Positions 56,238 through 64,000 of a stretch of 64,000 bases of DNA are shown here, one piece after another. Position 1 is the first letter of the stretch. Each line of letters opens with the position of its first letter. The stretch covers positions 1 to 64,000 of the forward strand of contig JAAWNQ010000005.1 in the NCBI GenBank assembly GCA_022799035.1, read 5' to 3'. The position numbers were made by a program, and so were the translations under genes. The notes beneath the pieces are model-generated. The model was not told the origin of the DNA, ran no database searches, and saw nothing but the letters and a program-made list of their open reading frames with translations. The stretch is from Oscillospiraceae bacterium. Lineage in GTDB: Bacteria; Bacillota; Clostridia; Oscillospirales; Oscillospiraceae.

Positions 56238-56276
56238 AAAAATGTCCGTCCCCGATTTGGGGGGCGGACATTTTTT
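56237..56276. terminator. Intrinsic terminator of spoVT
   Basis: AAAAAATGTCCG pairs with CGGACATTTTTT, with inner CCCC/GGGG pairs around GATTT. A/T runs on both sides allow bidirectional use. Confidence 0.92.
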
Positions 56277-56279
56277 CAT

Positions 56280-56372
56280 TTACCCAAAGGTCTGAAACAG
56301 CAGGATCAGGGTAACATTTACCCCAAATACCGCCGCCAATTCCCCCCAAAGCCGTGCCTGGTCCATCCACAT
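56280..56372 (-). CDS. Tentative 30-residue membrane peptide
   Basis: A short minus-strand frame, MWMDQARLWGELAAVFGVNV with a hydrophobic tail, ends against the bidirectional terminator. The ribosome binding site is weak. It may be real but is reported with low confidence. The rest of the stretch up to 56482 shows no other gene. Confidence 0.25.
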   Translation of the reverse strand: MWMDQARLWGELAAVFGVNVTLILLFQTFG

Positions 56373-56481
56373 ACCCCCCGAAGGACATTCTACGCCGGAG
56401 GAAAAGAACCTATGCCGGGTATATTTTTCCCCCCTCGGGCCATACTGGAAAAAGAAACCGTAAATATAGGAGGAAACGCCC

Positions 56482-56748
56482 ATGCTCAAAGGGATCAGCA
56501 GGCGGGTCATCGTGGTCAAGTCCCCGGACCGCCGTTTTTTTGAGGAAGCCATCTTCATTGTCCGGGAGGGAGTCCTGGGTACCGGCGGGGTCACTGCCGA
56601 CCAGGTGGTGGAGGAGGCCCGAAGGGTGGCCGACGGCTACATCAAAAAGCGGAAAAACCGCTGGTGGCAGCGGCTTCCCGCCCCCGCCTACGCCGCCCTG
56701 GGCGCCGCGGTGGCCACCGCCGCCTCCTGTGCCGCCTTCCTCCTGTGA
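56482..56748 (+). CDS. Small membrane-anchored protein
   Basis: The 88-residue protein begins MLKGISRRVIVVKSPDRRFF, EEAIFIVREGVLGTGGVTAD and EEARRVADGYIKKRKNRW, and ends with one membrane segment (YAALGAAVATAASCAAFLL). This pattern of a short cytoplasmic domain and a C-terminal tail anchor is common in Oscillospiraceae next to spoVT. Its function is unknown to me. TAGGAGGAAAC lies upstream of the ATG. Confidence 0.75.
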   Translation: MLKGISRRVIVVKSPDRRFFEEAIFIVREGVLGTGGVTADQVVEEARRVADGYIKKRKNRWWQRLPAPAYAALGAAVATAASCAAFLL

Positions 56749-56759
56749 CTCCACCCCTC

Positions 56760-56850
56760 TGCGGGGCGTGATACCCCACCCCGCCATACCCCCTGCGGGG
56801 CGCGACACCCCGCCCCACCCCCGTAGGGCGGGGGCTTGCCCCCGTCGCCC
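56760..56850. repeat. GC-rich dispersed repeats
   Basis: Contains GTAGGGCGGGGGCTTGCCCC, the inverse of the 846-870 element, and tandem GGGGCGTGATACCCCACCCC / GGGGCGCGACACCCCGCCCC units at 56763-56817. Confidence 0.7.
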
Positions 56851-56875
56851 GAGACCCCCCACCCACCCATAAAAA

Positions 56876-56912
56876 AGGGCCACGCGGTACAAAATACCGC
56901 GTGGCCCTAAGC
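56876..56912 (-). terminator. Terminator for the M56 sensor gene
   Basis: AGGGCCACGCGGTA pairs perfectly with TACCGCGTGGCCCT; on the minus strand it is followed by TTTTTT. It lies 23 bases past the M56 stop. Confidence 0.9.
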
Positions 56913-56934
56913 TTTTCCCTTTTGACCCTTCATT

Positions 56935-59900
56935 TCACCCCGTATACAGCCCCCCACAATGCCAATACCCATCCTTCAGATACATTTCCCCCGTTCTCCA
57001 ATACTGAAGGGCCCCCTCCGGAACCTCGGGGTCAGAGCCCTCATAGGCCCCGGTGTTCCCCGCCATCAGGTTGTTCAGGGCCTCCCCGTTCTCGGGCACG
57101 AAGATGAGAGAGTAGGAAAACCGGAACCGGCTCCTGTCATCTGGATCAGGATACTCACACTCCAGATCGGCAATCTTGGCGAAGGTGCAGGTGTACCGGC
57201 CGCCCGGGGCGGCCAGGGTCTTGGCCGCCGTCTCGGCGTAGGTCAGGTAGGCCATGGCCGTCTCGTAGGCCCCCTCCCCGTGATCCCCCAGGGCCGCCCC
57301 GGCCCTCTCCCTCATCTCCACCTCATCGAACCAGCCCCGGGCCAGGGTGAAGATACTGCCCTGGGACGGCCCCTCCGTCTCCAAGGCCTCCGCCCGGTAC
57401 CACACCGGCTCCTCATTGTCCCCCTTCCGCATCACCAGCTCGCTGCCCTCCCAGAACCGGAGGATCAGGCTCCAATCCTCCCGGGCCAGGGTGAGGCAGG
57501 TCTCCGCGGGGATCTGGGGGGCCGCCTCCAGCCGCGTCCAGCGGTACTGCTCCGGGTCGGAAAAGGACGCCCGGAGGTAGGGGCCGTAGCCCTCCTTCGG
57601 ATCTGCGGAGTAGGCCGCCCTCCAGCCTCCCGCCCCGCTGAGGGGGGCAAGCTCCAGGCCCACCCCCCCGTCCCCGGGGTGATCCAGGATCTGATCCAGG
57701 TCGTAGGCGAGCTCCAAAAGGTCGTAGGAGTACCCAGGCTCCAGTTTCACGCCCTCTTCCCGCATCATCCCCAGCACGGCGCGCCTCACAAAGTCCGAAT
57801 CCTGATACTCCTGGAACATCCCGCTGGAAAGAAGCCGGTAGCTCCCATCGCCTCCCACCTCAAAGAACAGGGCGTCACAACCGGGATAGCCGGGGGAGAC
57901 CCAGTTATCCTCAGTAATGTATTTGCCCCCGGCCAGCACGACCTTTTCCGGGGTGGCAGTGTGCATCTCATAGTTGAACCACCAGCCCTCCACCACCGCC
58001 CCGCCGTAGGGGTAGCGGTAGGGCCCGTCAAAATAGTCGATCCTCCAGTCGTCATACTTCGGGGGCAGCTCCCCCTCCGGGGCCTCTTCCGCCCCCGTCT
58101 GGTAGGCCTTCTCCCGGAGCTCCGCCTCCAGCCGTTCCACCTCCGCGGTGACATATACCCCATCCACAAACTCCCGGGCTGCCTCCACCACGGGGTTGGG
58201 TACCCCCTCATCCGCCCCGTCCACCATATGGTCGGTGGTGGGCTTCTCATTTTTGTAGATGAGCAGACTTTCCCCGTCGAAGTAGACATACCGCTCCCAG
58301 GTGGCCTCGCCGGAAAGGCCCCTGACATAGAGGCGTTTGCTGTATTTGTCCCACAGGCTGTACTCCCAGTAGGTCAGCTCCGGGCAGGCCTCTTTTATCA
58401 GCTCCTCCAGCCGGGCCTCGTAGACTGTGCCTTCCTGTTCGAAGAAGAGCTGCCAGGGGGTGGCCAGCTCATCCCGCCCGTCCCCGTCCAGATCCAGGGC
58501 CAGGCACTCCTCGTGGCCCCGGGCCAGCAGGACGGGTGTCCCCGCTTCATCGAAATAGTAATAGTCGCTGTCGGTGGGATAACGCTGGGCGTCTGCCTCG
58601 GGGCGGTAGGTGAGGGTAAAGCCGTTGTGGCCCAGGAGATCGCTGTAGGGGAACAGGGAGAAGTCGTCGTCGGAGAGGGGGAAGAACACATCCATGACCC
58701 CCTCCTCCCGGCGGACGGCGGCGTAGATCTTCCCGTCCGTGGCCCGGTAGACCACCACGTTGCGGCCCTCAAAGTCCCAGTTTTCCAAACGGTTCTCATA
58801 GCTGTTGTCAAAGTCCCCCACATGGGTCTCCACCGTGACGGCGGGGGGAGCGTAGGGCTCCAGACCGGCAAGGGAGACGGTTTTCTCCGGCTCCCAGGCG
58901 GGCAGGGGAGTGGGGATAAGGGGCCTGTCGCAGGCCACATTGGACACAAACCAATAGGGACTCTCCTCCCCCTCCTCCGTGGGGCGCGCCGGGTCGTCGC
59001 GCCCTTCCTCTAACGTCACACAATACCACCCGCCCCCGGCAAAATCACTGCGGTGGTAGAGCTTTACCCTATCCCCCTCCCGGGTGCCCGCGGTGAAGTC
59101 CAGATACCCGCAGTAGTTGGTATCCCCGTGCATGTTGAAGTAGGCGTCCACCGCCTCCACATATTCATACCCCAGGCCTTCCAGGTCAACCTCCTCCAGG
59201 GAGAGCCCGGTATACTCCTCCAGGAGCGCCTCCATCTCCCCGGCGGTGATCACATACACCGGGCAGACCAGGTCGGATTCCTCCTCCACGCCGTAGGCCC
59301 GCAGCTCCTTGGGGGTGGGGGTGCGCCCCTCCAGATAGAATAGCTCATAGAGGTTGATATCCTCCGGCCTCTCATAAAGGTTTATGGGGCTGGCGAACTG
59401 GTTGCGGATGTTGTAGGAATAGGAGGCCGGGGAGCTAAAATGGTTGAAAAACTCCTCGTTGAACCACCGCAGCTCCTCACCGGAGAGAGCTCGGATGGTA
59501 TCCTCAGAAGGGCCTTGGGAAGGACTGGGGGCGGGGCTCTCCTTGCCCCCAGTGAAGGTGCAGGCCGACACGATCCCCGCCAGCATCGCAACGGCCAGGG
59601 CCGCCGCCCAAAATTGCCGGGGTCTTTGGGCGATGCGCTTCACCCGGTCAGCAAGCTGCTTTTTCCCGGCGGTCATGGTGGTGGCGGCGATCAGGGGATT
59701 GCTCCCCCTCTTCACCGGGATGAGGGAGACCAGGGTCTGGCCGTAGGGGATCCGCTCCCCCTCTCCCAAAACCGCCAGCGCCCCCTCGTCACAGGCCAGC
59801 TCGCAGTCGATTCGGGCGCACCGGGCGGCGATCCACACCAGGGGGTCGAACCAGTAGACGGTCAGGCACACGCACCGCAGCAGGGCCCACACCGGGTCCC

Positions 59901-60612
59901 CGTGTTTGGCGTGGGTTGCCTCGTGGCAGAGGACGTGGCGGAGCTTGCTCTCATCCGCCGCCACCGCCGGGGTGATGTAGATGGACCGCCCAAACAGGCA
60001 GGGGGAGGGGATGACCTCCTGGGGGACTACATAGATCTTGCGGGAAAAATGGCCTGTCGGGTCGTCAGGACCCACAAGGGGCTGTGTCCCGCCCGACTGA
60101 GGGGTGGCGGAAATTGTGGGGCGCGACCACCGGGCGCGCCATTCCTTCCGGTTTTTCCGCAGCCGCAGATAGAACCCCAGGTTGCCGAGAAGGAAAAAGC
60201 TACCCATCAGGGCCATGCCTGCCTTCCAGACCAGAGCCATGATCCCCCCGGCGGTCATTCTGGGGGCTGCTCCCGGCTCAGCAGTCTGGGGCAGAGGCTC
60301 CTCCGGCGCCCCATGGTTCAAAACCGGAGGAGGATCCAACGGGGCTTCGGGGGTTTGGATGTGTTCAGGCCGGACAGGGGTGAAGGTGATCCGGTCCAGT
60401 TGGGTAGATACCGCCTGCTCCACAGGCCGGGCGGCGGAGAGCACCGAGAAATCCGCCGCGGGGAGAAGGCTCACCGGGACCAGCAGCCGCACCAGCGCCA
60501 GGCCCCACAAAGCGTACTGGAACCGCCGGGACAGCACTCCCTGGAACACCCGGCGGATGAGGAGCAGCGCCAGGATCAGGGCGGAAGAGGCAATGAGGAT
60601 ATCCTTCATCAT
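56935..60612 (-). CDS. M56/BlaR1-like membrane metalloprotease sensor with very long C-terminal domain
   Basis: From the ATG at 60612 the protein has 1225 residues. The N-terminal 350 residues are BlaR1/M56-like: membrane segments at about 5-22, 30-50, 130-155 and 335-355, the zinc site CHEATHAKHGDP near 227, and a downstream acidic CDEGALAVLG. The extracellular C-terminal part is about 870 residues with no transpeptidase-like sensor motif that I recognise. It is Tyr/Asp/Glu-rich and beta-like (GDRVKLYHRSDFAGGGWYCV). It is coupled to a BlaI-type repressor, so it may cleave that repressor when the outer domain detects a signal. Residues about 157-185 are encoded by dispersed GC-rich repeats. 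Confidence 0.85.
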   Translation of the reverse strand: MMKDILIASSALILALLLIRRVFQGVLSRRFQYALWGLALVRLLVPVSLLPAADFSVLSAARPVEQAVSTQLDRITFTPVRPEHIQTPEAPLDPPPVLNHGAPEEPLPQTAEPGAAPRMTAGGIMALVWKAGMALMGSFFLLGNLGFYLRLRKNRKEWRARWSRPTISATPQSGGTQPLVGPDDPTGHFSRKIYVVPQEVIPSPCLFGRSIYITPAVAADESKLRHVLCHEATHAKHGDPVWALLRCVCLTVYWFDPLVWIAARCARIDCELACDEGALAVLGEGERIPYGQTLVSLIPVKRGSNPLIAATTMTAGKKQLADRVKRIAQRPRQFWAAALAVAMLAGIVSACTFTGGKESPAPSPSQGPSEDTIRALSGEELRWFNEEFFNHFSSPASYSYNIRNQFASPINLYERPEDINLYELFYLEGRTPTPKELRAYGVEEESDLVCPVYVITAGEMEALLEEYTGLSLEEVDLEGLGYEYVEAVDAYFNMHGDTNYCGYLDFTAGTREGDRVKLYHRSDFAGGGWYCVTLEEGRDDPARPTEEGEESPYWFVSNVACDRPLIPTPLPAWEPEKTVSLAGLEPYAPPAVTVETHVGDFDNSYENRLENWDFEGRNVVVYRATDGKIYAAVRREEGVMDVFFPLSDDDFSLFPYSDLLGHNGFTLTYRPEADAQRYPTDSDYYYFDEAGTPVLLARGHEECLALDLDGDGRDELATPWQLFFEQEGTVYEARLEELIKEACPELTYWEYSLWDKYSKRLYVRGLSGEATWERYVYFDGESLLIYKNEKPTTDHMVDGADEGVPNPVVEAAREFVDGVYVTAEVERLEAELREKAYQTGAEEAPEGELPPKYDDWRIDYFDGPYRYPYGGAVVEGWWFNYEMHTATPEKVVLAGGKYITEDNWVSPGYPGCDALFFEVGGDGSYRLLSSGMFQEYQDSDFVRRAVLGMMREEGVKLEPGYSYDLLELAYDLDQILDHPGDGGVGLELAPLSGAGGWRAAYSADPKEGYGPYLRASFSDPEQYRWTRLEAAPQIPAETCLTLAREDWSLILRFWEGSELVMRKGDNEEPVWYRAEALETEGPSQGSIFTLARGWFDEVEMRERAGAALGDHGEGAYETAMAYLTYAETAAKTLAAPGGRYTCTFAKIADLECEYPDPDDRSRFRFSYSLIFVPENGEALNNLMAGNTGAYEGSDPEVPEGALQYWRTGEMYLKDGYWHCGGLYTG

Positions 60613-60613
60613 G

Positions 60614-60988
60614 TCAGTATTCCTCCTTTGCGCTCTCCAGAATGGCGGTGAGCTCGTCAATGTCCTCCTCCGTCAGGGCCCGGGAGTCCACCATGGCCGA
60701 CATCATCAGCCCCAGCCGGCCCCCGTAGACCCGCTCCAGAAACCGCCCGGTCTCCTCCTGGGCGGCCTCCTCCTTCTCCAGCAGGGGAAAATACCGCTTG
60801 GCCTGGGTGGTCTCGTCATGGCCCACCGCCCCCTTGGCCTCCAGCCGGGAGAGCATGGAGATCACCGTGTGCTTGCCCCACCCGGTCTCCTCCTTTAGCG
60901 CCGCGGTAAGCTGGGTGATGGTGAGCCGCCCCTTCTCCCACAGCCGGTTCATCAGCTTCCATTCTCCGTCGGACAGATTGGGTCTCAT
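60614..60988 (-). CDS. BlaI/MecI-family transcriptional repressor
   Basis: The 124-residue protein has a BlaI winged helix: LSDGEWKLMNRLWEKGRLTI, TQLTAALKEETGWGKHTVIS and MLSRLEAKGAVGH. The C-terminal dimerisation helices begin RYFPLLEKEEAAQEETGRFL. The site between the two domains is where the partner M56 protease would cut. It is followed at once by the M56 gene, which starts one or two bases before the BlaI stop. It probably represses its own operon through the two dyads upstream. Confidence 0.92.
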   Translation of the reverse strand: MRPNLSDGEWKLMNRLWEKGRLTITQLTAALKEETGWGKHTVISMLSRLEAKGAVGHDETTQAKRYFPLLEKEEAAQEETGRFLERVYGGRLGLMMSAMVDSRALTEEDIDELTAILESAKEEY

Positions 60989-61008
60989 ATCCGCACCCTC
61001 CTTTTTTG

Positions 61009-61065
61009 GTATACAGTTGTCTACCTTTCGATTTCAGCATATCACAGAGGTAGACAAATGTCAAC
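61009..61065 (-). promoter_or_regulatory. blaI promoter with two BlaI-type operators
   Basis: On the minus strand TTGACA (61059-61064) and TATGCT (61036-61041) are 17 bases apart. Two 16-bp dyads, GTAGACAAATGTCAAC (61050-61065) and GTATACAGTTGTCTAC (61009-61024), share the GTNNACA..TGTCNAC pattern of BlaI/MecI operators. One covers the -35 and the other lies just past the start point. Confidence 0.75.
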
Positions 61066-61172
61066 CTACAAACTGGGAACAAATTGATTACAAATTGTTA
61101 TAAAAAAGGGGAGGGGAGAGGAATTGGGACAAACTGGAAAAACCAAGTTCCGGAAAAAGGGGGATTGCAACC

Positions 61173-61210
61173 AAAAAACCCGCCGTTTTTTTCAAAAACG
61201 GCGGGTTTTG
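61173..61210 (-). terminator. Terminator for the SLH-domain gene
   Basis: AAAACCCGCCGTTTTT pairs with AAAAACGGCGGGTTTT, with T-runs on the minus strand side. It lies 84 bases past the stop. The remainder of the 60989-61294 gap holds only the blaI control region. Confidence 0.88.
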
Positions 61211-61294
61211 AACGGTTTTGAGGGGGTTCTGTATGGGTGATTACAGGGACTTTTCCCGGTTTGGAAGAATTTTGGAATCTTCCCGGCCCCTTTC

Positions 61295-63175
61295 TCAGTG
61301 GCTCCGGGCCACCACCACCCGGATCTGGCCCCCATCGGCCACGCTCTTATCGTAGTACCCGGTGAGGGTATATCCGGCCCGGACCCTCTCCAGGCTGGAG
61401 AGCCGGTAAGCGCTGCCCTGGAGTTCATACACGGCCACCGACTGGGATACGGGGAAGGACCGGCCGTCCTGGCTGACGGCGGTGAGGGCCTCCAGGCTGG
61501 AGAGCTTTACAGAGTCCAGCTTGGCGATCTTAGAGGGGGCCATCAGAGACCCTTCTATCCTCACAGGCCCAACGGATAGATTGAGAATACTGTTCTGGGT
61601 GGGGTAGGTGTAGCTCACCCCGCTCACATCGTACTCATAGACCCCCATCAGCATCCCCGCCTGAGACAGGTCGGTTTCCTCCACGGAGGTGAGGATCCCG
61701 TAAGCGTACAGGTCTCCGGTGACGTCGTTGAGGATCAGCCGGTCGATCTCTCCGGCGGTGTTTTTCCGGACATATTTCACCTGTCCGCCGTTCAGCTCCA
61801 GCCCGGCCAGACGGCTGGGGTAGACCCGCAGGGCCAGACCGTCGCCGTTCATGTCCAGGATCTGGATATCCTCGGCAAAATCAGTGGTGCCAAGCTTTGT
61901 GGCCGCGGCGTTCACCTTGCCGGAGACCGAGCTCTGGCTCAGCCGGGTGAGCTGGGCGTCCCCACCGGAGGTGAGGGACACCTGGACCAGGTTCCCCGCC
62001 TTGAAGGAGGAGTTGGCCTCCACGGGGTAGGAGTATACGCTGCCGTCGGTGGCGGTGAGGGTGACGGTCTTGGCGGTGTATGTGTTGCCGCTGGAGTCGG
62101 TGTAGGAGCTGTCCGCCACCTGAGAGACCACGCCCGCAAGGGTCCCGGCGGTCTGGCCGGCCTTGGCCACGGCGGCCACGCCCCCGTCCCGGCCCAGGAG
62201 CAGGGTCACAGTGTCCCCGGTCTTATACTGGCCCAGATTGGACAGGTCGTAGGCGGCGGAGGTGGTCTCAATGGGGTAGGTCTTGCCCGCCACGGTCACC
62301 GACTGGGGGCTGGAGGCGCTGGGGGAGACGGCCTGGTAGAGGCCGGTGACCTTGTTGGAGTAGGCCCACAGGGTCCGCATGGACTTGGACCAATAGATCA
62401 CATCATTGCTCTGAAGGGCCTGGAGGGAGGTCAGGGAGCCGCCCCGGTAGACCGTGGCGGTGGACACGTCGAAATTGACCCGGCTCTCCCAGCCCGGGCC
62501 CATGACCACGGGCCCCTCCATGGCGGAGTTGATGAGGGCCACCCGGTCGATCTCCCCGGCGGCGTTGAGGAGAGGGAGGGAGGGCTTCAGGGCGGTGAGA
62601 TAGGTCTGGCCCTGCTTGGTCTTGGCGGTGAGGAGGTTATAGAACAGGTACATGGCGTCCTGCCTTGTCATGGGACTGTCCTGGCCGGCGGCGATCCCCT
62701 CGTCCAGGTCCAGGTTGTGGTAGAGGGTCATCTGTCCCGCGGGCCAGGCCCCGGAGAAGTCATTGTCGGCGTAGCCCAGCAGCCGCACCGCCATGGTGAC
62801 TCCCATGGCCAGGGTGATCTCCTCGTCGGGGTGGAAGGTGCCGTCCAGGTAGCCGTTGACGTAGCCGGCGGCCACGGCGGCCTCCACGTAAGGGGCGCAC
62901 CAGTGGGAGGAGGGGACGTCGGGGTAGGGGGAGACCGAGGTGGTGGCCCCCACGTTCTCCCCCAGGGGGGAGGCGGCGATGACCAGCTTGGTGAACTCCG
63001 CCCGGGTCACCCGGCGGGAGAGCATCAGATCCCCGTTCTCGTTGCCCGTCATAATGTCAAGGGCGGAGAGGACCTGGGCCATATCCTCCACCGGAGCGGG
63101 GGCGGCAAAGGCCGACGGCAGGACGGGGATCAACAGGGCCAGGGAGAGGAGGAGGGGCAAGATTCGTTTTTTCAT
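61295..63175 (-). CDS. Secreted S-layer-homology domain protein
   Basis: The 626-residue protein has a signal peptide (ILPLLLSLALLIPVLPSAFA). Three SLH repeats lie within about residues 30-200: SRRVTRAEFTKLVIAASPLG, YPDVPSSHWCAPYVEAAVAA and GYVNGYLDGTFHPDEEITLA, then QDSPMTRQDAMYLFYNLLTA. The C-terminal 420 residues form beta-rich repeats (TVTLLLGRDGGVAAVAKAGQ, TVTLTATDGSVYSYPVEANS). It probably attaches to the wall and forms part of the surface layer. The ATG at 63175 has AAGGAG nine bases upstream. Confidence 0.9.
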   Translation of the reverse strand: MKKRILPLLLSLALLIPVLPSAFAAPAPVEDMAQVLSALDIMTGNENGDLMLSRRVTRAEFTKLVIAASPLGENVGATTSVSPYPDVPSSHWCAPYVEAAVAAGYVNGYLDGTFHPDEEITLAMGVTMAVRLLGYADNDFSGAWPAGQMTLYHNLDLDEGIAAGQDSPMTRQDAMYLFYNLLTAKTKQGQTYLTALKPSLPLLNAAGEIDRVALINSAMEGPVVMGPGWESRVNFDVSTATVYRGGSLTSLQALQSNDVIYWSKSMRTLWAYSNKVTGLYQAVSPSASSPQSVTVAGKTYPIETTSAAYDLSNLGQYKTGDTVTLLLGRDGGVAAVAKAGQTAGTLAGVVSQVADSSYTDSSGNTYTAKTVTLTATDGSVYSYPVEANSSFKAGNLVQVSLTSGGDAQLTRLSQSSVSGKVNAAATKLGTTDFAEDIQILDMNGDGLALRVYPSRLAGLELNGGQVKYVRKNTAGEIDRLILNDVTGDLYAYGILTSVEETDLSQAGMLMGVYEYDVSGVSYTYPTQNSILNLSVGPVRIEGSLMAPSKIAKLDSVKLSSLEALTAVSQDGRSFPVSQSVAVYELQGSAYRLSSLERVRAGYTLTGYYDKSVADGGQIRVVVARSH

Positions 63176-63195
63176 GGAAGGCACTCCTTATTTGT

Positions 63196-63310
63196 GAGAT
63201 AAAAGATAAAAGAGTAAAGATAAAAGATTTGGGCCGGCGGAGCCGGACTATTTTCAATAGCGGCCTTTGGCTGCAACAGATCAAAATCTTTTCTCTTTTA
63301 TCTTTTCACT
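63196..63310. repeat. A-rich/T-rich inverted repeat flanking a GC-rich palindrome
   Basis: GATAAAAGATAAAAGAG units on one side and CTCTTTTATCTTTTCAC on the other flank a GGCCGGCGGAGCCGGAC palindrome. The same palindrome follows the A-rich repeat near 1767. This combined structure may be a complete copy of the dispersed repeat unit. Confidence 0.7.
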
Positions 63311-63320
63311 TTTCTCTTCA

Positions 63321-64000
63321 TCAGTCGTATCTCAGCGCGTCGATGGGGTTCAGTTTGGCGGCTTTTTTGGCGGGGAAGTAGCCGAAGGAGACGCCGATGG
63401 CTACGCTGACGCCGAAGGCTACCCCGATGCCCTGGAGGGTGGGGACGGCCACAAAGCCGTCGTTGCCGGTACCCAGGGCGAAGGCGATGACGTTGGTGAT
63501 GATGTTTGCCATGAGGATCCCCAGGAGAATACCCATGGTGCCGCCGATGGCGGAGGTGGTACCCGCCTCGATAATAAACTGACTGCGGATATCCCGGCCC
63601 TTGGCGCCCAGGGATTTGCGGATGCCGATTTCCCGCGTCCGCTCGGTGACCGATACCAGCATGATGTTCATGATGCCGATGCCGCCCACCAGCAGGGAGA
63701 TGGCGGCGATGAGGGTGAGGATGGCCATGAGCAGGTTCACCATGGAGTCCATGGCGTCCATCATCTCCGCGGAGGTCATGGCCATATAGTAATCAGAGCT
63801 CTGGTAGGCTTTATAGAGCCGGTTTTCCACAATGCCCTTGGCCGCGGCGGCGGTGGAACGGTCGGTGGAGGTGAACAGGTACATGTCCATGTAGCTCCCC
63901 GAGGTCAGCCGCTCGGCCTGGGTATAGGGAAGGTAGAGGGTGTCGTCCACGCTGCCCTCGGTGTTGTCGCCGCTCTTGTCCAGGACCCCCACTATGGTGA
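63321..64000 (-). CDS. MacB/FtsX-type ABC transporter permease (3' part; continues beyond window)
   Basis: At least 226 residues are visible and the 5' end lies outside the window. The end of the MacB periplasmic domain (VDDTLYLPYTQAERLTSGSY) is followed by three or four membrane segments of the FtsX fold: AILTLIAAISLLVGGIGIMN, MGILLGILMANIITNVIAF and VAFGVSVAIGVSFGYFPAKK. The EIGIRKSLGAKGRDIRSQFI loop and final AAKLNPIDALRYD are hallmarks. It works with an ATPase and often a membrane-fusion protein to export peptides, antibiotics or lipids, which are presumably encoded further right. Confidence 0.92.
   Translation of the reverse strand, partial: TIVGVLDKSGDNTEGSVDDTLYLPYTQAERLTSGSYMDMYLFTSTDRSTAAAAKGIVENRLYKAYQSSDYYMAMTSAEMMDAMDSMVNLLMAILTLIAAISLLVGGIGIMNIMLVSVTERTREIGIRKSLGAKGRDIRSQFIIEAGTTSAIGGTMGILLGILMANIITNVIAFALGTGNDGFVAVPTLQGIGVAFGVSVAIGVSFGYFPAKKAAKLNPIDALRYD

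Noticed and set aside
56959-59013. 684-codon plus-strand frame opposite the M56 gene
   Set aside because: It is an antisense shadow with no family similarity or start signals.

Overview
The window looks like the chromosome of a GC-rich, spore-forming gut Firmicute of the Oscillospiraceae type (Flavonifractor / Lawsonibacter / Pseudoflavonifractor-like). This is inferred from spoIIE, an interrupted spoVT, S-layer-homology proteins, a MurNAc recycling locus, BlaI/M56 regulators and strong GGAGG ribosome binding sites. No rRNA, tRNA or CRISPR array was seen.

Region 1 (1-16.6 kb). A PHP-domain phosphatase gene is followed by a repeat-rich spacer containing (GGGCGAA)14. Then comes a compact, co-directional PBSX-like phage operon: XkdX-like protein, CHAP endolysin, holin, both terminase subunits, portal, protease/scaffold, capsid, head-tail joining proteins, contractile sheath and tube, a tail-assembly chaperone with a canonical -1 frameshift signal, LysM baseplate protein, hub, spike, gp25-like, J-like and XkdU-like proteins, and a terminator. 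It has no integrase, repressor, replication genes or tail fibre, and no normal-length tape measure. It reads as a domesticated, possibly DNA-packaging (gene-transfer-agent-like) contractile particle.

Region 2 (16.6-33.1 kb) is ordinary chromosome: an SLH protein, spoIIE with a candidate Spo0A box, a PNPOx-fold protein, ribU under an FMN riboswitch with a consensus promoter, a DUF815 ATPase, recQ, a secreted nuclease, the MurNAc locus murQ-murP-mupG with divergent murR, a FliB-like protein, and two CobW-type metal GTPases.

Region 3 (33,351-55,793) is the main discovery. A 22.4-kb integrative and mobilizable element sits inside spoVT. The first 30 codons of spoVT lie at the left end, behind a near-consensus sigma-G promoter. 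The remaining 150 codons lie at the right end, fused in frame to the element's own large serine recombinase. The two junctions share GGCGACCCG. Joining them across that core restores a 180-codon SpoVT. The reconstructed circle junction has dyad-symmetric arms around the core, as expected of a serine-integrase attP. The layout resembles the skin-type elements that interrupt sporulation genes and excise during development. Cargo includes an AT-rich pair of unknown genes (a 4-TM 821-aa protein and a 313-aa protein), a zinc-ribbon membrane-protein operon, an HTH plus Ser/Thr-kinase pair, an excisionase-like protein, DUF932/YqaJ recombination genes, a candidate structured RNA, VirD4, a MOBQ-type relaxase and RhuM.

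Region 4 (56.2-64 kb) is chromosome again: a small membrane-anchored protein, a 1225-aa M56/BlaR1-like sensor with its BlaI repressor and twin operators, an SLH-domain S-layer protein, and the 3' part of a MacB/FtsX permease gene that runs off the window. Short A-rich and GC-rich dispersed repeats occur in regions 1, 2 and 4. Several sit at gene 3' ends or inside coding sequence.
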